Under the pieces are notes generated by a model. It did not search any database. It was not told the DNA's origin and worked only from the letters and a program-made list of their open reading frames with translations. 64,000 nucleotides of DNA. Origin: Thermoplasmata archaeon. Lineage in GTDB: Archaea; Thermoplasmatota; Thermoplasmata; Lutacidiplasmatales; UBA184. Numbering within the stretch: position 1 is the stretch's first letter; the number at the start of each line of letters is the position of its first letter. Positions 1-9,088 of the stretch are shown here, piece after piece. The position numbers and the translations under genes were made by a program. The stretch covers positions 1 through 64,000 of the forward strand of contig JAJYXQ010000032.1 of assembly GCA_021796385.1 (NCBI GenBank), written 5' to 3'.

Positions 1-1
1 T

Positions 2-250
2 GTGGACGCCATCGTGGGTTCGGTCGAGAAGACCGGCAGGGCCGTCGTCGTGCATGAAGCCCCCAAGTTCTCGGGCTTCGGAGCGGAGATCTCGGCCATG
101 ATCGCTGAACGTTGCCTCTACAGCTTGAAGGCGCCCGTCCTCCGGGTGACCGGCTATGACACCCCCTTCCCGTACACGTTGGAGAATCTCTATCTTCCGA
201 GCGTCGACCGGATCGCCCGCGGCATCGAGAGGACCGCCAGCGCAACGTAG
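2..250 (+). CDS. 2-oxoacid dehydrogenase E1 component, beta subunit (3' end only)
   Basis: This is the C-terminal 82 residues of the beta subunit of the thiamine-dependent E1 enzyme of a pyruvate or branched-chain 2-oxoacid dehydrogenase complex. The visible part is the transketolase C-terminal domain: a 'VVVHEAP' strand, a GFGAEI helix start and the 'LYLPSVDRI' tail typical of E1-beta. The gene runs off the left edge; the first GTG in the window is internal, not a start. It lies 23 bp upstream of E2. Substrate (pyruvate or branched-chain acid) cannot be told from this fragment. Confidence 0.88.
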   Translation: MDAIVGSVEKTGRAVVVHEAPKFSGFGAEISAMIAERCLYSLKAPVLRVTGYDTPFPYTLENLYLPSVDRIARGIERTASAT

Positions 251-273
251 GCGCGGCCCGAGGCAAGAGCACC

Positions 274-1566
274 ATGGCGTACGAGTTCCGGCTTCCCGAC
301 ATCGGAGAGGGCGTGGCGCAGGGCGAGGTCGTCAAGTGGCATGTGAAGGTGGGCGACTCGGTCGTGGAGGACCAGCCCCTCATGAGCGTCCTCACGGACA
401 AGGCGAACGTTGAGATCCCCTGCCCCGTGAAAGGCAAGGTGCTCGCCATCCACGCCAAGGAGGGCGAGATGGTCAAGGTGGGAGGACTTCTCATCACCTT
501 TGAGACGGCAGACAAGGCGGCCCCTCCTCCGTCCCAGACCCACGTCGCGCCTGCGGGACCCCCTCCCACGACGGGAGCGGCTGCTCCAGGCCCCGTTGCG
601 AACGACCGCATCATCACGACCCCCGCCGTTCGGCGTAGGGCGAATGAACTGGGGATCGACCTTCGTCAGGTGAAGGGGACTGGGCCCGGCGGGCGGATCA
701 CCGAGGGCGATCTGGAGGGATTCCACCGCGGCGGGGCTACCACCGCTCCGGCGCCTGCCCCACCCTCAGGTCCGGCAGCCACCGTCAGAACACCTCCGCT
801 ACCGGCCCCTAAGATCCCCACGGCTCCTTCCCCGGGCCCGACTGCAGGGAACGCCCCCCCGCTCCAAGAACGCATACCGATCCGGGGACTACGCCGGGTG
901 ATCGCGGAGCACATGAGCATTGCGAAATCCCATGCAGCCCATTACACGTACGTCGAGGAGCTCGATGTCTCGGAACTCGTGCGGGTCCGGGAACGGGCCA
1001 AGAAGAAGTTCGAGGAGCGGGGCGTTCCCCTCACCTATCTCTCCTTCATCACCAAGGCCGTGGTCGAGTCGCTCAAGGAATTTCCCCGCCTGAATGCCTA
1101 CATGGATGACGAGAAGGGGGAGATCGTGGTCTGCCACTACTACAACATCGGGATCGCAACGGCCACGCCGGACGGGCTCATCGTCCCCGTGGTCCGGGAC
1201 GCGGACCGGAAAAGCATCTCGACCATCGCCAAGGAGATCGAGGACCTTTCCACCCGGGGCCGGGTTGGTAAGCTCAGCCGGGAGGAGCTCACCGGCAGCA
1301 CCTTCACCATCTCCAGCCTTGGTCCCTTGGGAGGACTGCTTGCGACCCCCATCCTCAACTACCCGGAGGTGGCCATCCTCGGGGTCCACAAGATCGAGCG
1401 GCGGCCAGTCGTCCAGAGCGATGGAGGGTTCGGGGTGGCCCACATGATGAACCTCTCCATCTCCCTCGACCACCGGGCGATCGATGGCTACGACGGGGCC
1501 CAGTTCATCGCCGCCGTGAAAGCGCGCCTCGAAGATCCCCACCAGCTCCTGCTCGAGCTTCGCTAG
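274..1566 (+). CDS. 2-oxoacid dehydrogenase E2, dihydrolipoyl acyltransferase
   Basis: Core acyltransferase of the 2-oxoacid dehydrogenase complex: it takes the acyl group from E1 on a swinging lipoyl arm and passes it to CoA. Residues 1-80 form one lipoyl domain with the modified lysine at about K43 in 'LTDKANVEI'. Residues 113-150 form the peripheral subunit-binding domain, followed by a Pro/Ala linker to about 200. The catalytic domain fills residues 200-430 and ends with the active-site 'DHRAIDG' motif (His about 400). All parts are intact and the 430-residue length is normal. The lysine needs lipoate, which fits the LipB gene in the same operon. Whether acetyl or branched acyl groups are moved is unknown. 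Confidence 0.95.
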   Translation: MAYEFRLPDIGEGVAQGEVVKWHVKVGDSVVEDQPLMSVLTDKANVEIPCPVKGKVLAIHAKEGEMVKVGGLLITFETADKAAPPPSQTHVAPAGPPPTTGAAAPGPVANDRIITTPAVRRRANELGIDLRQVKGTGPGGRITEGDLEGFHRGGATTAPAPAPPSGPAATVRTPPLPAPKIPTAPSPGPTAGNAPPLQERIPIRGLRRVIAEHMSIAKSHAAHYTYVEELDVSELVRVRERAKKKFEERGVPLTYLSFITKAVVESLKEFPRLNAYMDDEKGEIVVCHYYNIGIATATPDGLIVPVVRDADRKSISTIAKEIEDLSTRGRVGKLSREELTGSTFTISSLGPLGGLLATPILNYPEVAILGVHKIERRPVVQSDGGFGVAHMMNLSISLDHRAIDGYDGAQFIAAVKARLEDPHQLLLELR

Positions 1567-1579
1567 GCCTGGAGGCGAC

Positions 1580-2671
1580 ATGGCCGCAGTTCCCGAGGGT
1601 GTCCTTCCGCTCCCTTATGGGGAGCGGGACCTCGCCGAGCTTCTCGGCGATGGATGGAAAGAGCTGCTCGTCCGCGGCTACCGATGGGTGCTCTTCGGCC
1701 GGCTCATGGACTCCCGGTTCCTTGGGCTCCAACGCCAAGGGAGGGTCGGCTTCTACGGACCGGCGACCGGGCACGAGGCGCTGAACGTGGGATGCGCGCT
1801 CCTTCTGCGGGAGGAAGACTGGGTCTTCCCCGGACTCCGGGAACAGCTCTTGGCGCTCGTCCGAGGCCTCGACCTTCAAGCATACGTGCACCACCTCTTC
1901 GGGAACGGGCTCGACCCCTCGCTCGGCCGCCAGATGCCGTGCCATCCGACGGGACGGCCGGTGGCGTACGTGTCCATGGCGAGTACGGTCGGCACGCAGA
2001 TCGTTCAGGCCGCCGGTTCGGCTTACGCACAAAAGTTCCGGAACGATCCCGGGGCGACCGTGGCCTTCTTCGGGGACGGAGCCACCAGCACGAGCGATTT
2101 CCACGCCGGGATGAACTTGGCCGGCGTCTACCAGCTTCCCGTCCTCTTCGTCTGTGCGAACAACCAGTGGGCCATCAGCGTGCCGGTGCGCAGGCAGACC
2201 GCCGTCCCCGTGCTCGCGGAAAAGTCCAAGGCCTATGGGATCCCAGGAGAGCGAATAGACGGAACGGACTTTGTCCGGGTCTACGCCACCCTGAGACGGG
2301 CCTTCGAGGACATCCGGGCCGGGCATGGCCCCCGCATGGTCGAGGCGCTCGTCTATCGGATGAATCCCCATTCCTCTTCCGACGATCCCACCCGCTACGT
2401 GCCTTCTGGTTGGATGAAGGAGGCTCAGGCCCACGATCCTCTCGCCCGGCTCGAAGAGCTCATGGACCGACTGGGATTGCTATCGTCGGAACAAAAGGAA
2501 GCGATGCGTAAGGAGATCGAGGACCAATTGCGCCGGGCGATCGCTGCGGCGGAGGTGGCCCAACCCCCCACCCAGGACACGCTCTTCCGGGACACCCTTT
2601 CTGAGGCCGTCTGGCCGCTTACCGAGGAACGGGACACCTTCGATCGGGACCAGGGAGGCCACTTCCCGTGA
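1580..2671 (+). CDS. 2-oxoacid dehydrogenase E1 component, alpha subunit
   Basis: Alpha subunit of the thiamine-diphosphate E1 enzyme, which decarboxylates the 2-oxoacid and acylates the lipoyl group of E2. The 363-residue protein has the family pattern 'GFYGPATGHEA' near residue 57 and the thiamine-binding motif that opens with GDGATSTSDFHAG and closes with CANNQ about 30 residues later. The ATG at 1580 follows a purine-rich 'ctggaggcgac' that can act as ribosome site. E1-alpha here follows E2 instead of preceding E1-beta, an unusual order; co-transcription is inferred from tight spacing (13 bp after E2, 4-bp overlap with E3). Confidence 0.93.
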   Translation: MAAVPEGVLPLPYGERDLAELLGDGWKELLVRGYRWVLFGRLMDSRFLGLQRQGRVGFYGPATGHEALNVGCALLLREEDWVFPGLREQLLALVRGLDLQAYVHHLFGNGLDPSLGRQMPCHPTGRPVAYVSMASTVGTQIVQAAGSAYAQKFRNDPGATVAFFGDGATSTSDFHAGMNLAGVYQLPVLFVCANNQWAISVPVRRQTAVPVLAEKSKAYGIPGERIDGTDFVRVYATLRRAFEDIRAGHGPRMVEALVYRMNPHSSSDDPTRYVPSGWMKEAQAHDPLARLEELMDRLGLLSSEQKEAMRKEIEDQLRRAIAAAEVAQPPTQDTLFRDTLSEAVWPLTEERDTFDRDQGGHFP

Positions 2672-4083
2672 CGCGGGACGTCGATGTCCTCGTCATCGGT
2701 GGCGGCCCTGCGGGGTACATCGCCGCCGCCCGCCTGGGACAGCTCGGTCGGAAGGCTACAGTGATCGAACGGGAATACCTTGGGGGGGAGTGCCTCAACC
2801 GGGGGTGCATCCCATCCAAGGCACTCATCCATGTCTCCTCGATCTATCGCCACTTGCGGGACCATGGTGATGAGATGGGCCTCCCCATGGCCGACCACGC
2901 GTTCGATGTCGTGGCGATGCAGCGCTGGAAGACCGGGGTCGTCGAGAAGGAACGCAAGGGGGTCGAGACCATCCTCAAGGCGAATGGAGCCGAGTGGATC
3001 CACGGGACAGCCTCGTTCGTGGCGCCCGACCGGGCGCTCGTCGAGACCGAGCAGGGAAAGGAGGAGCTCCGCTTCCGCGCCGCCATCGTGGCGACCGGGG
3101 GCTATCATGTGGCGCTCTCGGGGATGGAGCCGGACGGAATACAGGTCCTCACTGCCCGGGACATGCTCGATCTCGACCACGTGCCACCCCGGCTCTTGGT
3201 CCTCGGGGGTGGAGTGAGCGGGGTGGAGCTTGGGGAGCATTACGCCCGGCTCGGGAGCGAGGTCACGATCGTTGAGATGATGCCTCAGCTCCTTCCGGGG
3301 GTCGATCCCGACCTGGTCCGGGAGGTCACGCGCGCGCTCGAGGCGCTGAAGGTCCGGATCTTCACCTCAGCGAAGGCGGAGGGACTCCGCAAGGAGCCTT
3401 CGGGGGTCACCCTCAGCATCAGGACCCAGGACGGGAGCGTCGAGGTGGCGGGGGATGTCCTCTTCATGACCGTCGGCAAGCGACCCGAGACGAGGCACCT
3501 CAACCTGGAGGCGGCGCACGTGGCCCTGAACGTGAAAGGTTTCCCGGTCGTGGACGATCGGATGGCCACGAGCAACCCCAACATCTTCGTGGCCGGTGAT
3601 GTGGCGCGGCCTCCCATGCTGGCCCACAAGTCTTACCGGGAGGGCATCGTGGCCGCAGAAGCGGTCGCCGGTTTATCCTCCCGCTGGAGCTACCAGGTCG
3701 TCCCCTCCGTCATCTTCACGGTCCCCGAGGTCGCCTCGGTGGGGCTCACCATGGCGGATTGCGAAGGAAAGGGCATCAAGGCCCGGGAGGTCCGCTTTCC
3801 CTATGCCGCTCTCGGGAGGGCCCATGCGAACCACGAGGAGCGCGGCTTCGTGAAATTAGTCGCGGAGGAAGGGACAGGGCTCGTCCTCGGCGTACACGCC
3901 GTCGGTGCGGAGTGCGGGGACTTCATCAGCGAGGCGGCCCTCGCCATCGAGATGGGGGCCACCGTACGGGACATTGCCGGGACCATCCATCCGCATCCCA
4001 CCTATGGGGAACTCATGGGCGAGGTCGCACTGCTCTGGCTCGGGGAACCGCTCCATGTGGCGGTCAGAAAGGGTGCCCGCTGA
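2668..4083 (+). CDS. lpdA: Dihydrolipoyl dehydrogenase (E3)
   Basis: Flavoprotein that reoxidises dihydrolipoamide on E2 with NAD+. The N-terminal FAD motif GGGPAGYIAA is at residues 11-20 and the redox-active disulfide is C42/C47 in 'GGECLNRGCIPS'. A second dinucleotide motif (GGGVSGVELGEHYARLG) lies near residue 180. The C-terminal interface domain carries the catalytic His pair in 'HPHPTYGEL' (about 441-443). Length (471 aa) is normal. The GTG start at 2668 overlaps the E1-alpha stop (GTGA), which supports translational coupling. Confidence 0.96.
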   Translation: MTRDVDVLVIGGGPAGYIAAARLGQLGRKATVIEREYLGGECLNRGCIPSKALIHVSSIYRHLRDHGDEMGLPMADHAFDVVAMQRWKTGVVEKERKGVETILKANGAEWIHGTASFVAPDRALVETEQGKEELRFRAAIVATGGYHVALSGMEPDGIQVLTARDMLDLDHVPPRLLVLGGGVSGVELGEHYARLGSEVTIVEMMPQLLPGVDPDLVREVTRALEALKVRIFTSAKAEGLRKEPSGVTLSIRTQDGSVEVAGDVLFMTVGKRPETRHLNLEAAHVALNVKGFPVVDDRMATSNPNIFVAGDVARPPMLAHKSYREGIVAAEAVAGLSSRWSYQVVPSVIFTVPEVASVGLTMADCEGKGIKAREVRFPYAALGRAHANHEERGFVKLVAEEGTGLVLGVHAVGAECGDFISEAALAIEMGATVRDIAGTIHPHPTYGELMGEVALLWLGEPLHVAVRKGAR

Positions 4084-4693
4084 GATCGTCGACCTCGGAC
4101 GGATGGACTACGCCACCGCCTGGGACCTCATGCGCGAAAAGCGGCGCGAACGGAAGGAAGGACGCATTCCCGATACGTTGCTCCTGGTCGAACACCCTCA
4201 TGTGGTCACGGTGGGTGTCCAGGGCGGGGAGACCGCGGACGATATCGACGGGGCCCCAGTGTACCATGTGGAACGGGGCGGGCTCGCCACCTACCATGGA
4301 CCCGGGCAGGTCGTGGGGTATCCGATCGTGGACCTCACCCCCCGGGGGCGGGACGTACGGGCCTTCGTACATGACCTTGAAGAGATGGTCGTCCAGGCGC
4401 TTCGACCGTTCGGTATCGAGGGACGGCGAGTGGAGGGCAAGAGAGGCGTCTGGGTGGGGGACCGGAAGATCTGTTCGGTGGGCATCGCCGTCCAGGACTG
4501 GGTCACGTTCCATGGATTCGCCCTCAATGTCTCCACCGATCTTTCCTGGTTCGAAAAGATCCACCCGTGCGGCTTCGAGGGGAAGGTGATGACCTCGATG
4601 GAGCGGCAGCTGGGCCGGCCCGTCCCTCTTGTGGATGTTCGCCTCCAGCTAACAAGGTCCTTTATCGATCTGATCCCAGGGGCTCCGGGGTGA
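4073..4693 (+). CDS. lipB: Octanoyl-[acyl-carrier/lipoyl-domain] transferase LipB
   Basis: Transfers an octanoyl group to the lipoyl-domain lysine, the first step in making the cofactor of the E2 protein encoded upstream. Family signatures are 'LLVEHPHVVTVG', the 'GGLATYHGPGQ' loop, the lysine in 'DRKICSVGI' and the catalytic cysteine in 'HPCG'. I chose the GTG at 4073, which overlaps the E3 gene by 11 bp; an in-frame ATG at 4055 is an alternative and would only add six residues. The sulfur-inserting lipoyl synthase (LipA) is not in the window. Placement at the end of the complex operon suggests coordinated cofactor supply. Confidence 0.9.
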   Translation: MPAEIVDLGRMDYATAWDLMREKRRERKEGRIPDTLLLVEHPHVVTVGVQGGETADDIDGAPVYHVERGGLATYHGPGQVVGYPIVDLTPRGRDVRAFVHDLEEMVVQALRPFGIEGRRVEGKRGVWVGDRKICSVGIAVQDWVTFHGFALNVSTDLSWFEKIHPCGFEGKVMTSMERQLGRPVPLVDVRLQLTRSFIDLIPGAPG

Positions 4694-4750
4694 TACATCC
4701 CAGGCCCAAGAGATTGGACACGGAAGTGGGACGGCCAATCGGTCCTCCCT

Positions 4751-6877
4751 TCAGGCTGGGGGACCGATCTCCTCAATGGAGAAATACCGGAAGGCGACCG
4801 TGCCGTTCCAATGGTTGCACACCACGCCCCAGACGTTAGGCCCGAAGAATCCCGATACGTTCATGACCTCCGACACAGGAGTCCATTGGTTTGCTTGCGA
4901 GAATTGGGCGCTTGTGATGTCCCATGAGTTTCCCGTGGGGCTCCCGAAGGCTATGAAGTTCCCGGGATCAAGGGTGCTCGTCTCCATATCGAGTGTCACC
5001 CGATAGGTCCCGGGGACGAGGAAGGGATAGTACAACGTCCACATCTCGTCGGTCGTCCGATTCCCCGTCGGTCCCTCGATAACGCCTCCGGAACCTCGCA
5101 TCCCATCCCCCATTACGTTGAACATGGGACTCGTGGTTGCGACCTCATCGACCCAGGGCACGTAGTACTTGGGACCTCCATGGTACCCGCGCTCGAGGAC
5201 GTACATTCCTGAGGCTTCCGCCACGATCCCCACATAACCCCCAGCATACAGTTGTTGCGAGATCACCTGGACGCTCGGGTCGCCCCAGTAGTAGTACTGC
5301 GTGGACTCCGGTTCCCCGACCACGTAATCGATCTTTGCGTCCTCCCAGCGTCCCGTCAACCAGTTCTGCACGGGGTAGTGGTCGATCGAGTAGTTGGTAC
5401 CAAACGAGGAAAGGGGTGGTGACATGGGAGTGTTGTACGGGAGCGGACGGGGCAACAATTGCGGCATGTTCTCCTGAAACACCACGTACCCGTCCGAGGA
5501 TGGGACGTAGGAGATCACACCGAGGTACTCCGCATATCGGCTCGAGTTGTACGTGGTGGACGGGCCGAAGGCGAAATCTACGGGGGAGCCACTGTTCAAC
5601 GGGCCGTACGGGAGCAGGTAGAGCCCGAGGAGCGCCAAGAGTACCACAATGCTGAGGACGATGCTCATCGGTCCCCGGTGACCGAGCCTTTGGTAGGGGA
5701 GCCCCAGGAGCTTCCACCGGTCTCGGGGACCGACGGCCGGCCGTCGCTCCCCCTTTTTCGGGGCGACCTGCTCGAGCACCCGGATGGCATCGATCGCGGC
5801 GAGATAAACGAACGGCACCACGATCACGAGATACTGGTCGGTGAACACCACGGGGTAGTAGTAGTGGAACCACCCTACGAAGAACACGAGGTACGCATAG
5901 GGAAGGAAGAAGAGGAACCACCAGCGGACGAGCGGGAGGAGGAGACAGAACGGAAGGGCCAGCAACCCGAACGTCAGGAGCTTAGGTTCGAGTCCGGTGA
6001 AGAAGGTGCCCTGGTGCACCAGGGTGGTGGTGGCGGCCACCCCTCCGGGAAGTGCGAGACCCAGCACGAAGAGCACAACAAAGTAGAGGAGACAGACGAG
6101 GAGGAGGACCCCGGCAAAAGCCAGTTGGGTACGACGGGGATGGGGGAGCCAGTCCCCGCGCTGAAGAGCGGCCTGGAGGAGAAGCGTACCGGCCAAGAGG
6201 ATAGGAAACACCATGTAGGGGACCCGGACCCATCCCGAGAGAAAGAGTACGACCCCGGCCGGGATGAGGTGACCCCGCAGCAGCAGGTAGTAACCCAAGA
6301 TGAAGAGAAAGGGAAACAGGGCTTCCAAGTGGAAGTCGTACCAGTTCGCCCCGCTGATCTCGAAATTAATGAAGTAGGAGGCGGCCAGCCCGAAGGAGAG
6401 GTTCCGGTCGCGCAGACGCTCGAGACCGATCCCATAGAGCAGTAGGGCGGGGGCACCGATGAGGAAGCTCTGAAGGATGAGGAGTGCTTCGTAGTTGGGA
6501 TAGAGGGCGAAAGGCCACAAGAGGTACGCCGACCCGTTCCCCGTGGTGAAGTAAAAGTACTCGAACCCGGTCCACGATTGCAGATTGTGGAAGGGGCCAT
6601 AGATCTGAGTCATCTGGATCCCGAGGTCGTACACCTGGGTCTGGAAGGCGAACATCCGGGCGAGGGAAATGTAGGACCATACCACCGTGTAGGCTCCCAG
6701 CATGAGCCCGAGGAGGAGCCACTGGGTCCGAGATTCCCGGAGGGCTTTCCCCACCGCCTTGGCCGCCGTCAAGGTTGCTGGTAGGAGAGCCCGATTACGG
6801 AGAACTGGGCTTTTTGGATTGTCACTTAGAAGTGTCACGGATGCCTTCTCCCCGGAAGGTGTGGGCCGGGTCGACAT
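4751..6877 (-). CDS. DUF2079 family polytopic membrane protein, copy 1
   Basis: A 708-residue integral membrane protein with about ten hydrophobic segments in the first 430 residues and a large C-terminal part that probably lies outside the cell. The 'FAFQTQVYDLGIQM' stretch near residue 75 and the following aromatic loop mark it as DUF2079, a family thought to resemble GT-C membrane glycosyltransferases. No substrate is known. The extracytoplasmic C-terminus is rich in N-x-S/T sites. It is a clear paralog of the next minus-strand gene (same length, same blocks), and both sit beside surface-glycan genes, which suggests, but does not show, a role in cell-surface sugar transfer. Confidence 0.85.
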   Translation of the reverse strand: MSTRPTPSGEKASVTLLSDNPKSPVLRNRALLPATLTAAKAVGKALRESRTQWLLLGLMLGAYTVVWSYISLARMFAFQTQVYDLGIQMTQIYGPFHNLQSWTGFEYFYFTTGNGSAYLLWPFALYPNYEALLILQSFLIGAPALLLYGIGLERLRDRNLSFGLAASYFINFEISGANWYDFHLEALFPFLFILGYYLLLRGHLIPAGVVLFLSGWVRVPYMVFPILLAGTLLLQAALQRGDWLPHPRRTQLAFAGVLLLVCLLYFVVLFVLGLALPGGVAATTTLVHQGTFFTGLEPKLLTFGLLALPFCLLLPLVRWWFLFFLPYAYLVFFVGWFHYYYPVVFTDQYLVIVVPFVYLAAIDAIRVLEQVAPKKGERRPAVGPRDRWKLLGLPYQRLGHRGPMSIVLSIVVLLALLGLYLLPYGPLNSGSPVDFAFGPSTTYNSSRYAEYLGVISYVPSSDGYVVFQENMPQLLPRPLPYNTPMSPPLSSFGTNYSIDHYPVQNWLTGRWEDAKIDYVVGEPESTQYYYWGDPSVQVISQQLYAGGYVGIVAEASGMYVLERGYHGGPKYYVPWVDEVATTSPMFNVMGDGMRGSGGVIEGPTGNRTTDEMWTLYYPFLVPGTYRVTLDMETSTLDPGNFIAFGSPTGNSWDITSAQFSQANQWTPVSEVMNVSGFFGPNVWGVVCNHWNGTVAFRYFSIEEIGPPA

Positions 6878-6970
6878 GCCCTAGGGCACCGTTGGGATAT
6901 CTCCTTCGGGGGAAGGGACCTGCCTAAACCTTCGCAAATCTTGGGGGAAACGAACCAAAGGAGTCCTTCC

Positions 6971-9055
6971 TCAGGCGGGAGGAGCGATCTCTTGGATGGA
7001 CATTTCCGAGAGAGAGACCGATCCGTTCCACTGTATGCAATACCCCACCCATGCGTTCACGGACATGAAGGATGTCACATTAAATTCCAACGAGATGGAG
7101 GTCCAAAGGTTGGCTTGGGGGAAATCCGCGCTATCGACGTACCAGTTCGCTCCCAAGGGATTCCCGATGAGCAGGCGGTTGCCGGGGTCGAGAGAGCTGG
7201 TCTTCATCTCGAAGCTCATCCGGTAGGTTCCCGGCACGAGGAACGGATAGCCGAGGTTCCATATCTCGTTCGTTGTGGAACCGTTCACTGGTCCTTGGAT
7301 CGACCCGTCGGCCGACCGGACACCGTCCGCTCCGACCCCGAACTCCGGAGCGGTGGTAGACAGTCGTTGGGCGGCCGGAAGGTAGTCCTGTAGGCCACCG
7401 TGGTACCCTCTTTCCAGCACATACATCCCGGACACCTCGGCCACCAGTCCCACAAAATTTCCCCCGTAGAGCTGCTGGGAGATCACTTGGATGCTCGGAT
7501 TTCCCCAGGCGAAGTATTGGGTCGCCTGGGGCTCGCCCACGACGTAATCGATCGTGGCATTCGCCCAGGTGCCAGTGAGGGCGTCGAACACCGGGTAGTG
7601 ATCAGGTGTGTAGTTCGTCCCGAATGGGGAGATTGGTGGGGACATCGGCTGGCTGTATGGCAGAGGACGCGGGAGCAACTGCGGGAGATTCTGCTGGATT
7701 ACAACGTAGCCATCGGACGCAGGAACGAGGGAGATCATGTGGAGATACGCCCCGTACATCGACGAGTTGTAGGTCGTGGATTCGGTGAAAGCGAAATCTA
7801 CCGGAGAACGATCATTGAACGGCCCATAGGGTAGAAGGTACAGCCCGAGGAGCGCTAGGATCACCAGGACGCTGAGCACGCTCACGAGGGGTGCCCGACG
7901 CCCCAAGTGATGATAGGGCACTCCCAGCGTTCTCCACCGGTGCTGGGACGCCGGTGGTGACGGCGAACCCTTGGGCGCCTTCGTCACGTGCTCGAGCGTG
8001 CGCACGGCGTCGATCGCCCCAAGGTAGATGAAAGGGACGACGATCGCCAGGTACTGGTCGGTGAACACCACGGGGAAGTAGTAGTGGAACCACCCCACAA
8101 AGAATACGAGGTACGCATAGGGAAGGAAGAAGAGGAACCACCAGCGAACGAGGGGAAGCAGGAGTATGAAGGGGAGGGCCAGCAACCCGAACGTCAGGAG
8201 CTTGAGATTGAAATCCGTGAAGAAGGATCCTTGATGCACCAAGGCCGCCGCGCCGGCGCCACCGCCCGTGAGGAATAGTCCCGTGGTCCATAGCACGACG
8301 AAGTAGAGCGAACACGCTAGGAGAAGTCCGCTTGCGAACCGGATCTGGGCAGGGGTTCGGAGGGGTACCCAATCCTCCCGGTGCATGAAGTGCTGAACGA
8401 GAAGTACCACCGCCAACATCAGCGGGAAGACCATGTAGGGGACACGGACAAGGCCCGAAAGGAAGAGCACGGCCCCCGCCGGAGCGTAATGGCCCCTGAG
8501 CAAGAGGTAATAGCCAAGCACGAAGAGCAGCGGGAAAATCGCCTCCAAATGGAAATCGTACCAGTTCATCCCGGCGATGTCGAAGTTGAAGAGGTACGAC
8601 GCGGCGAGAAGGAAGGCGAGCCCGGAATTCTCCAGGCGTTGTCGCCCGATACCATAGAGCACGAGTGCGGGGGCACCGATGAGAACCGATTGGGTGACCA
8701 GCAGGACCGGATAGTTCGGGGCGATGGCAAAGGGCCAGAACAGGAACGCCACACCGTTACCGAGCGTGTAGTTGAGGTAGAACACCGGAGACCACATGGA
8801 AGCGCTGTGATAGGGGACCCAGAACAGGGCCATCTCGATCCCGAGGTCGTACACCTGGGTCTGGAAGGCGTACATCCGGGCGAGGGAGATGGCCGACCAC
8901 AAGATCGCATATCCCGCGAGGAACGCGAGCAGCATGATTCCCAACGGCTTCCTTGAGGAAAGGCGGCCCACGAGGGCTCGAATGCCTCGGGTCAGATGGC
9001 TCGCTCCTGCACCGGAAGAGCCACCCAGATCTTGTTCCGGAGGGTCGTGCGGCAT
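6971..9055 (-). CDS. DUF2079 family polytopic membrane protein, copy 2
   Basis: Paralog of the 4751-6877 gene in tandem on the same strand, 694 residues. Shared blocks include the 'FQTQVYDLGIEMA' segment, 'NWYDFHLEA' and a long identical run in the 'RWWFLFFLPYAYLVFF' region, so the pair arose by duplication and has stayed similar in the membrane part while diverging in the extracytoplasmic tail. About 90 bp separate the genes. A GT-C-like glycosyltransferase role is plausible from family knowledge; catalytic residues cannot be named from this sequence alone. Confidence 0.85.
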   Translation of the reverse strand: MPHDPPEQDLGGSSGAGASHLTRGIRALVGRLSSRKPLGIMLLAFLAGYAILWSAISLARMYAFQTQVYDLGIEMALFWVPYHSASMWSPVFYLNYTLGNGVAFLFWPFAIAPNYPVLLVTQSVLIGAPALVLYGIGRQRLENSGLAFLLAASYLFNFDIAGMNWYDFHLEAIFPLLFVLGYYLLLRGHYAPAGAVLFLSGLVRVPYMVFPLMLAVVLLVQHFMHREDWVPLRTPAQIRFASGLLLACSLYFVVLWTTGLFLTGGGAGAAALVHQGSFFTDFNLKLLTFGLLALPFILLLPLVRWWFLFFLPYAYLVFFVGWFHYYFPVVFTDQYLAIVVPFIYLGAIDAVRTLEHVTKAPKGSPSPPASQHRWRTLGVPYHHLGRRAPLVSVLSVLVILALLGLYLLPYGPFNDRSPVDFAFTESTTYNSSMYGAYLHMISLVPASDGYVVIQQNLPQLLPRPLPYSQPMSPPISPFGTNYTPDHYPVFDALTGTWANATIDYVVGEPQATQYFAWGNPSIQVISQQLYGGNFVGLVAEVSGMYVLERGYHGGLQDYLPAAQRLSTTAPEFGVGADGVRSADGSIQGPVNGSTTNEIWNLGYPFLVPGTYRMSFEMKTSSLDPGNRLLIGNPLGANWYVDSADFPQANLWTSISLEFNVTSFMSVNAWVGYCIQWNGSVSLSEMSIQEIAPPA

Positions 9056-9088
9056 GAGTTGGTCTCCTCGGCCGGAGTCGCTCGAGGG

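Noticed and set aside
5459-6445. Long plus-strand open frame opposite the first DUF2079 gene
   Set aside because: The translation is charged and repetitive, has no family features, and lies antisense to a conserved membrane protein; it is a GC-rich shadow frame.
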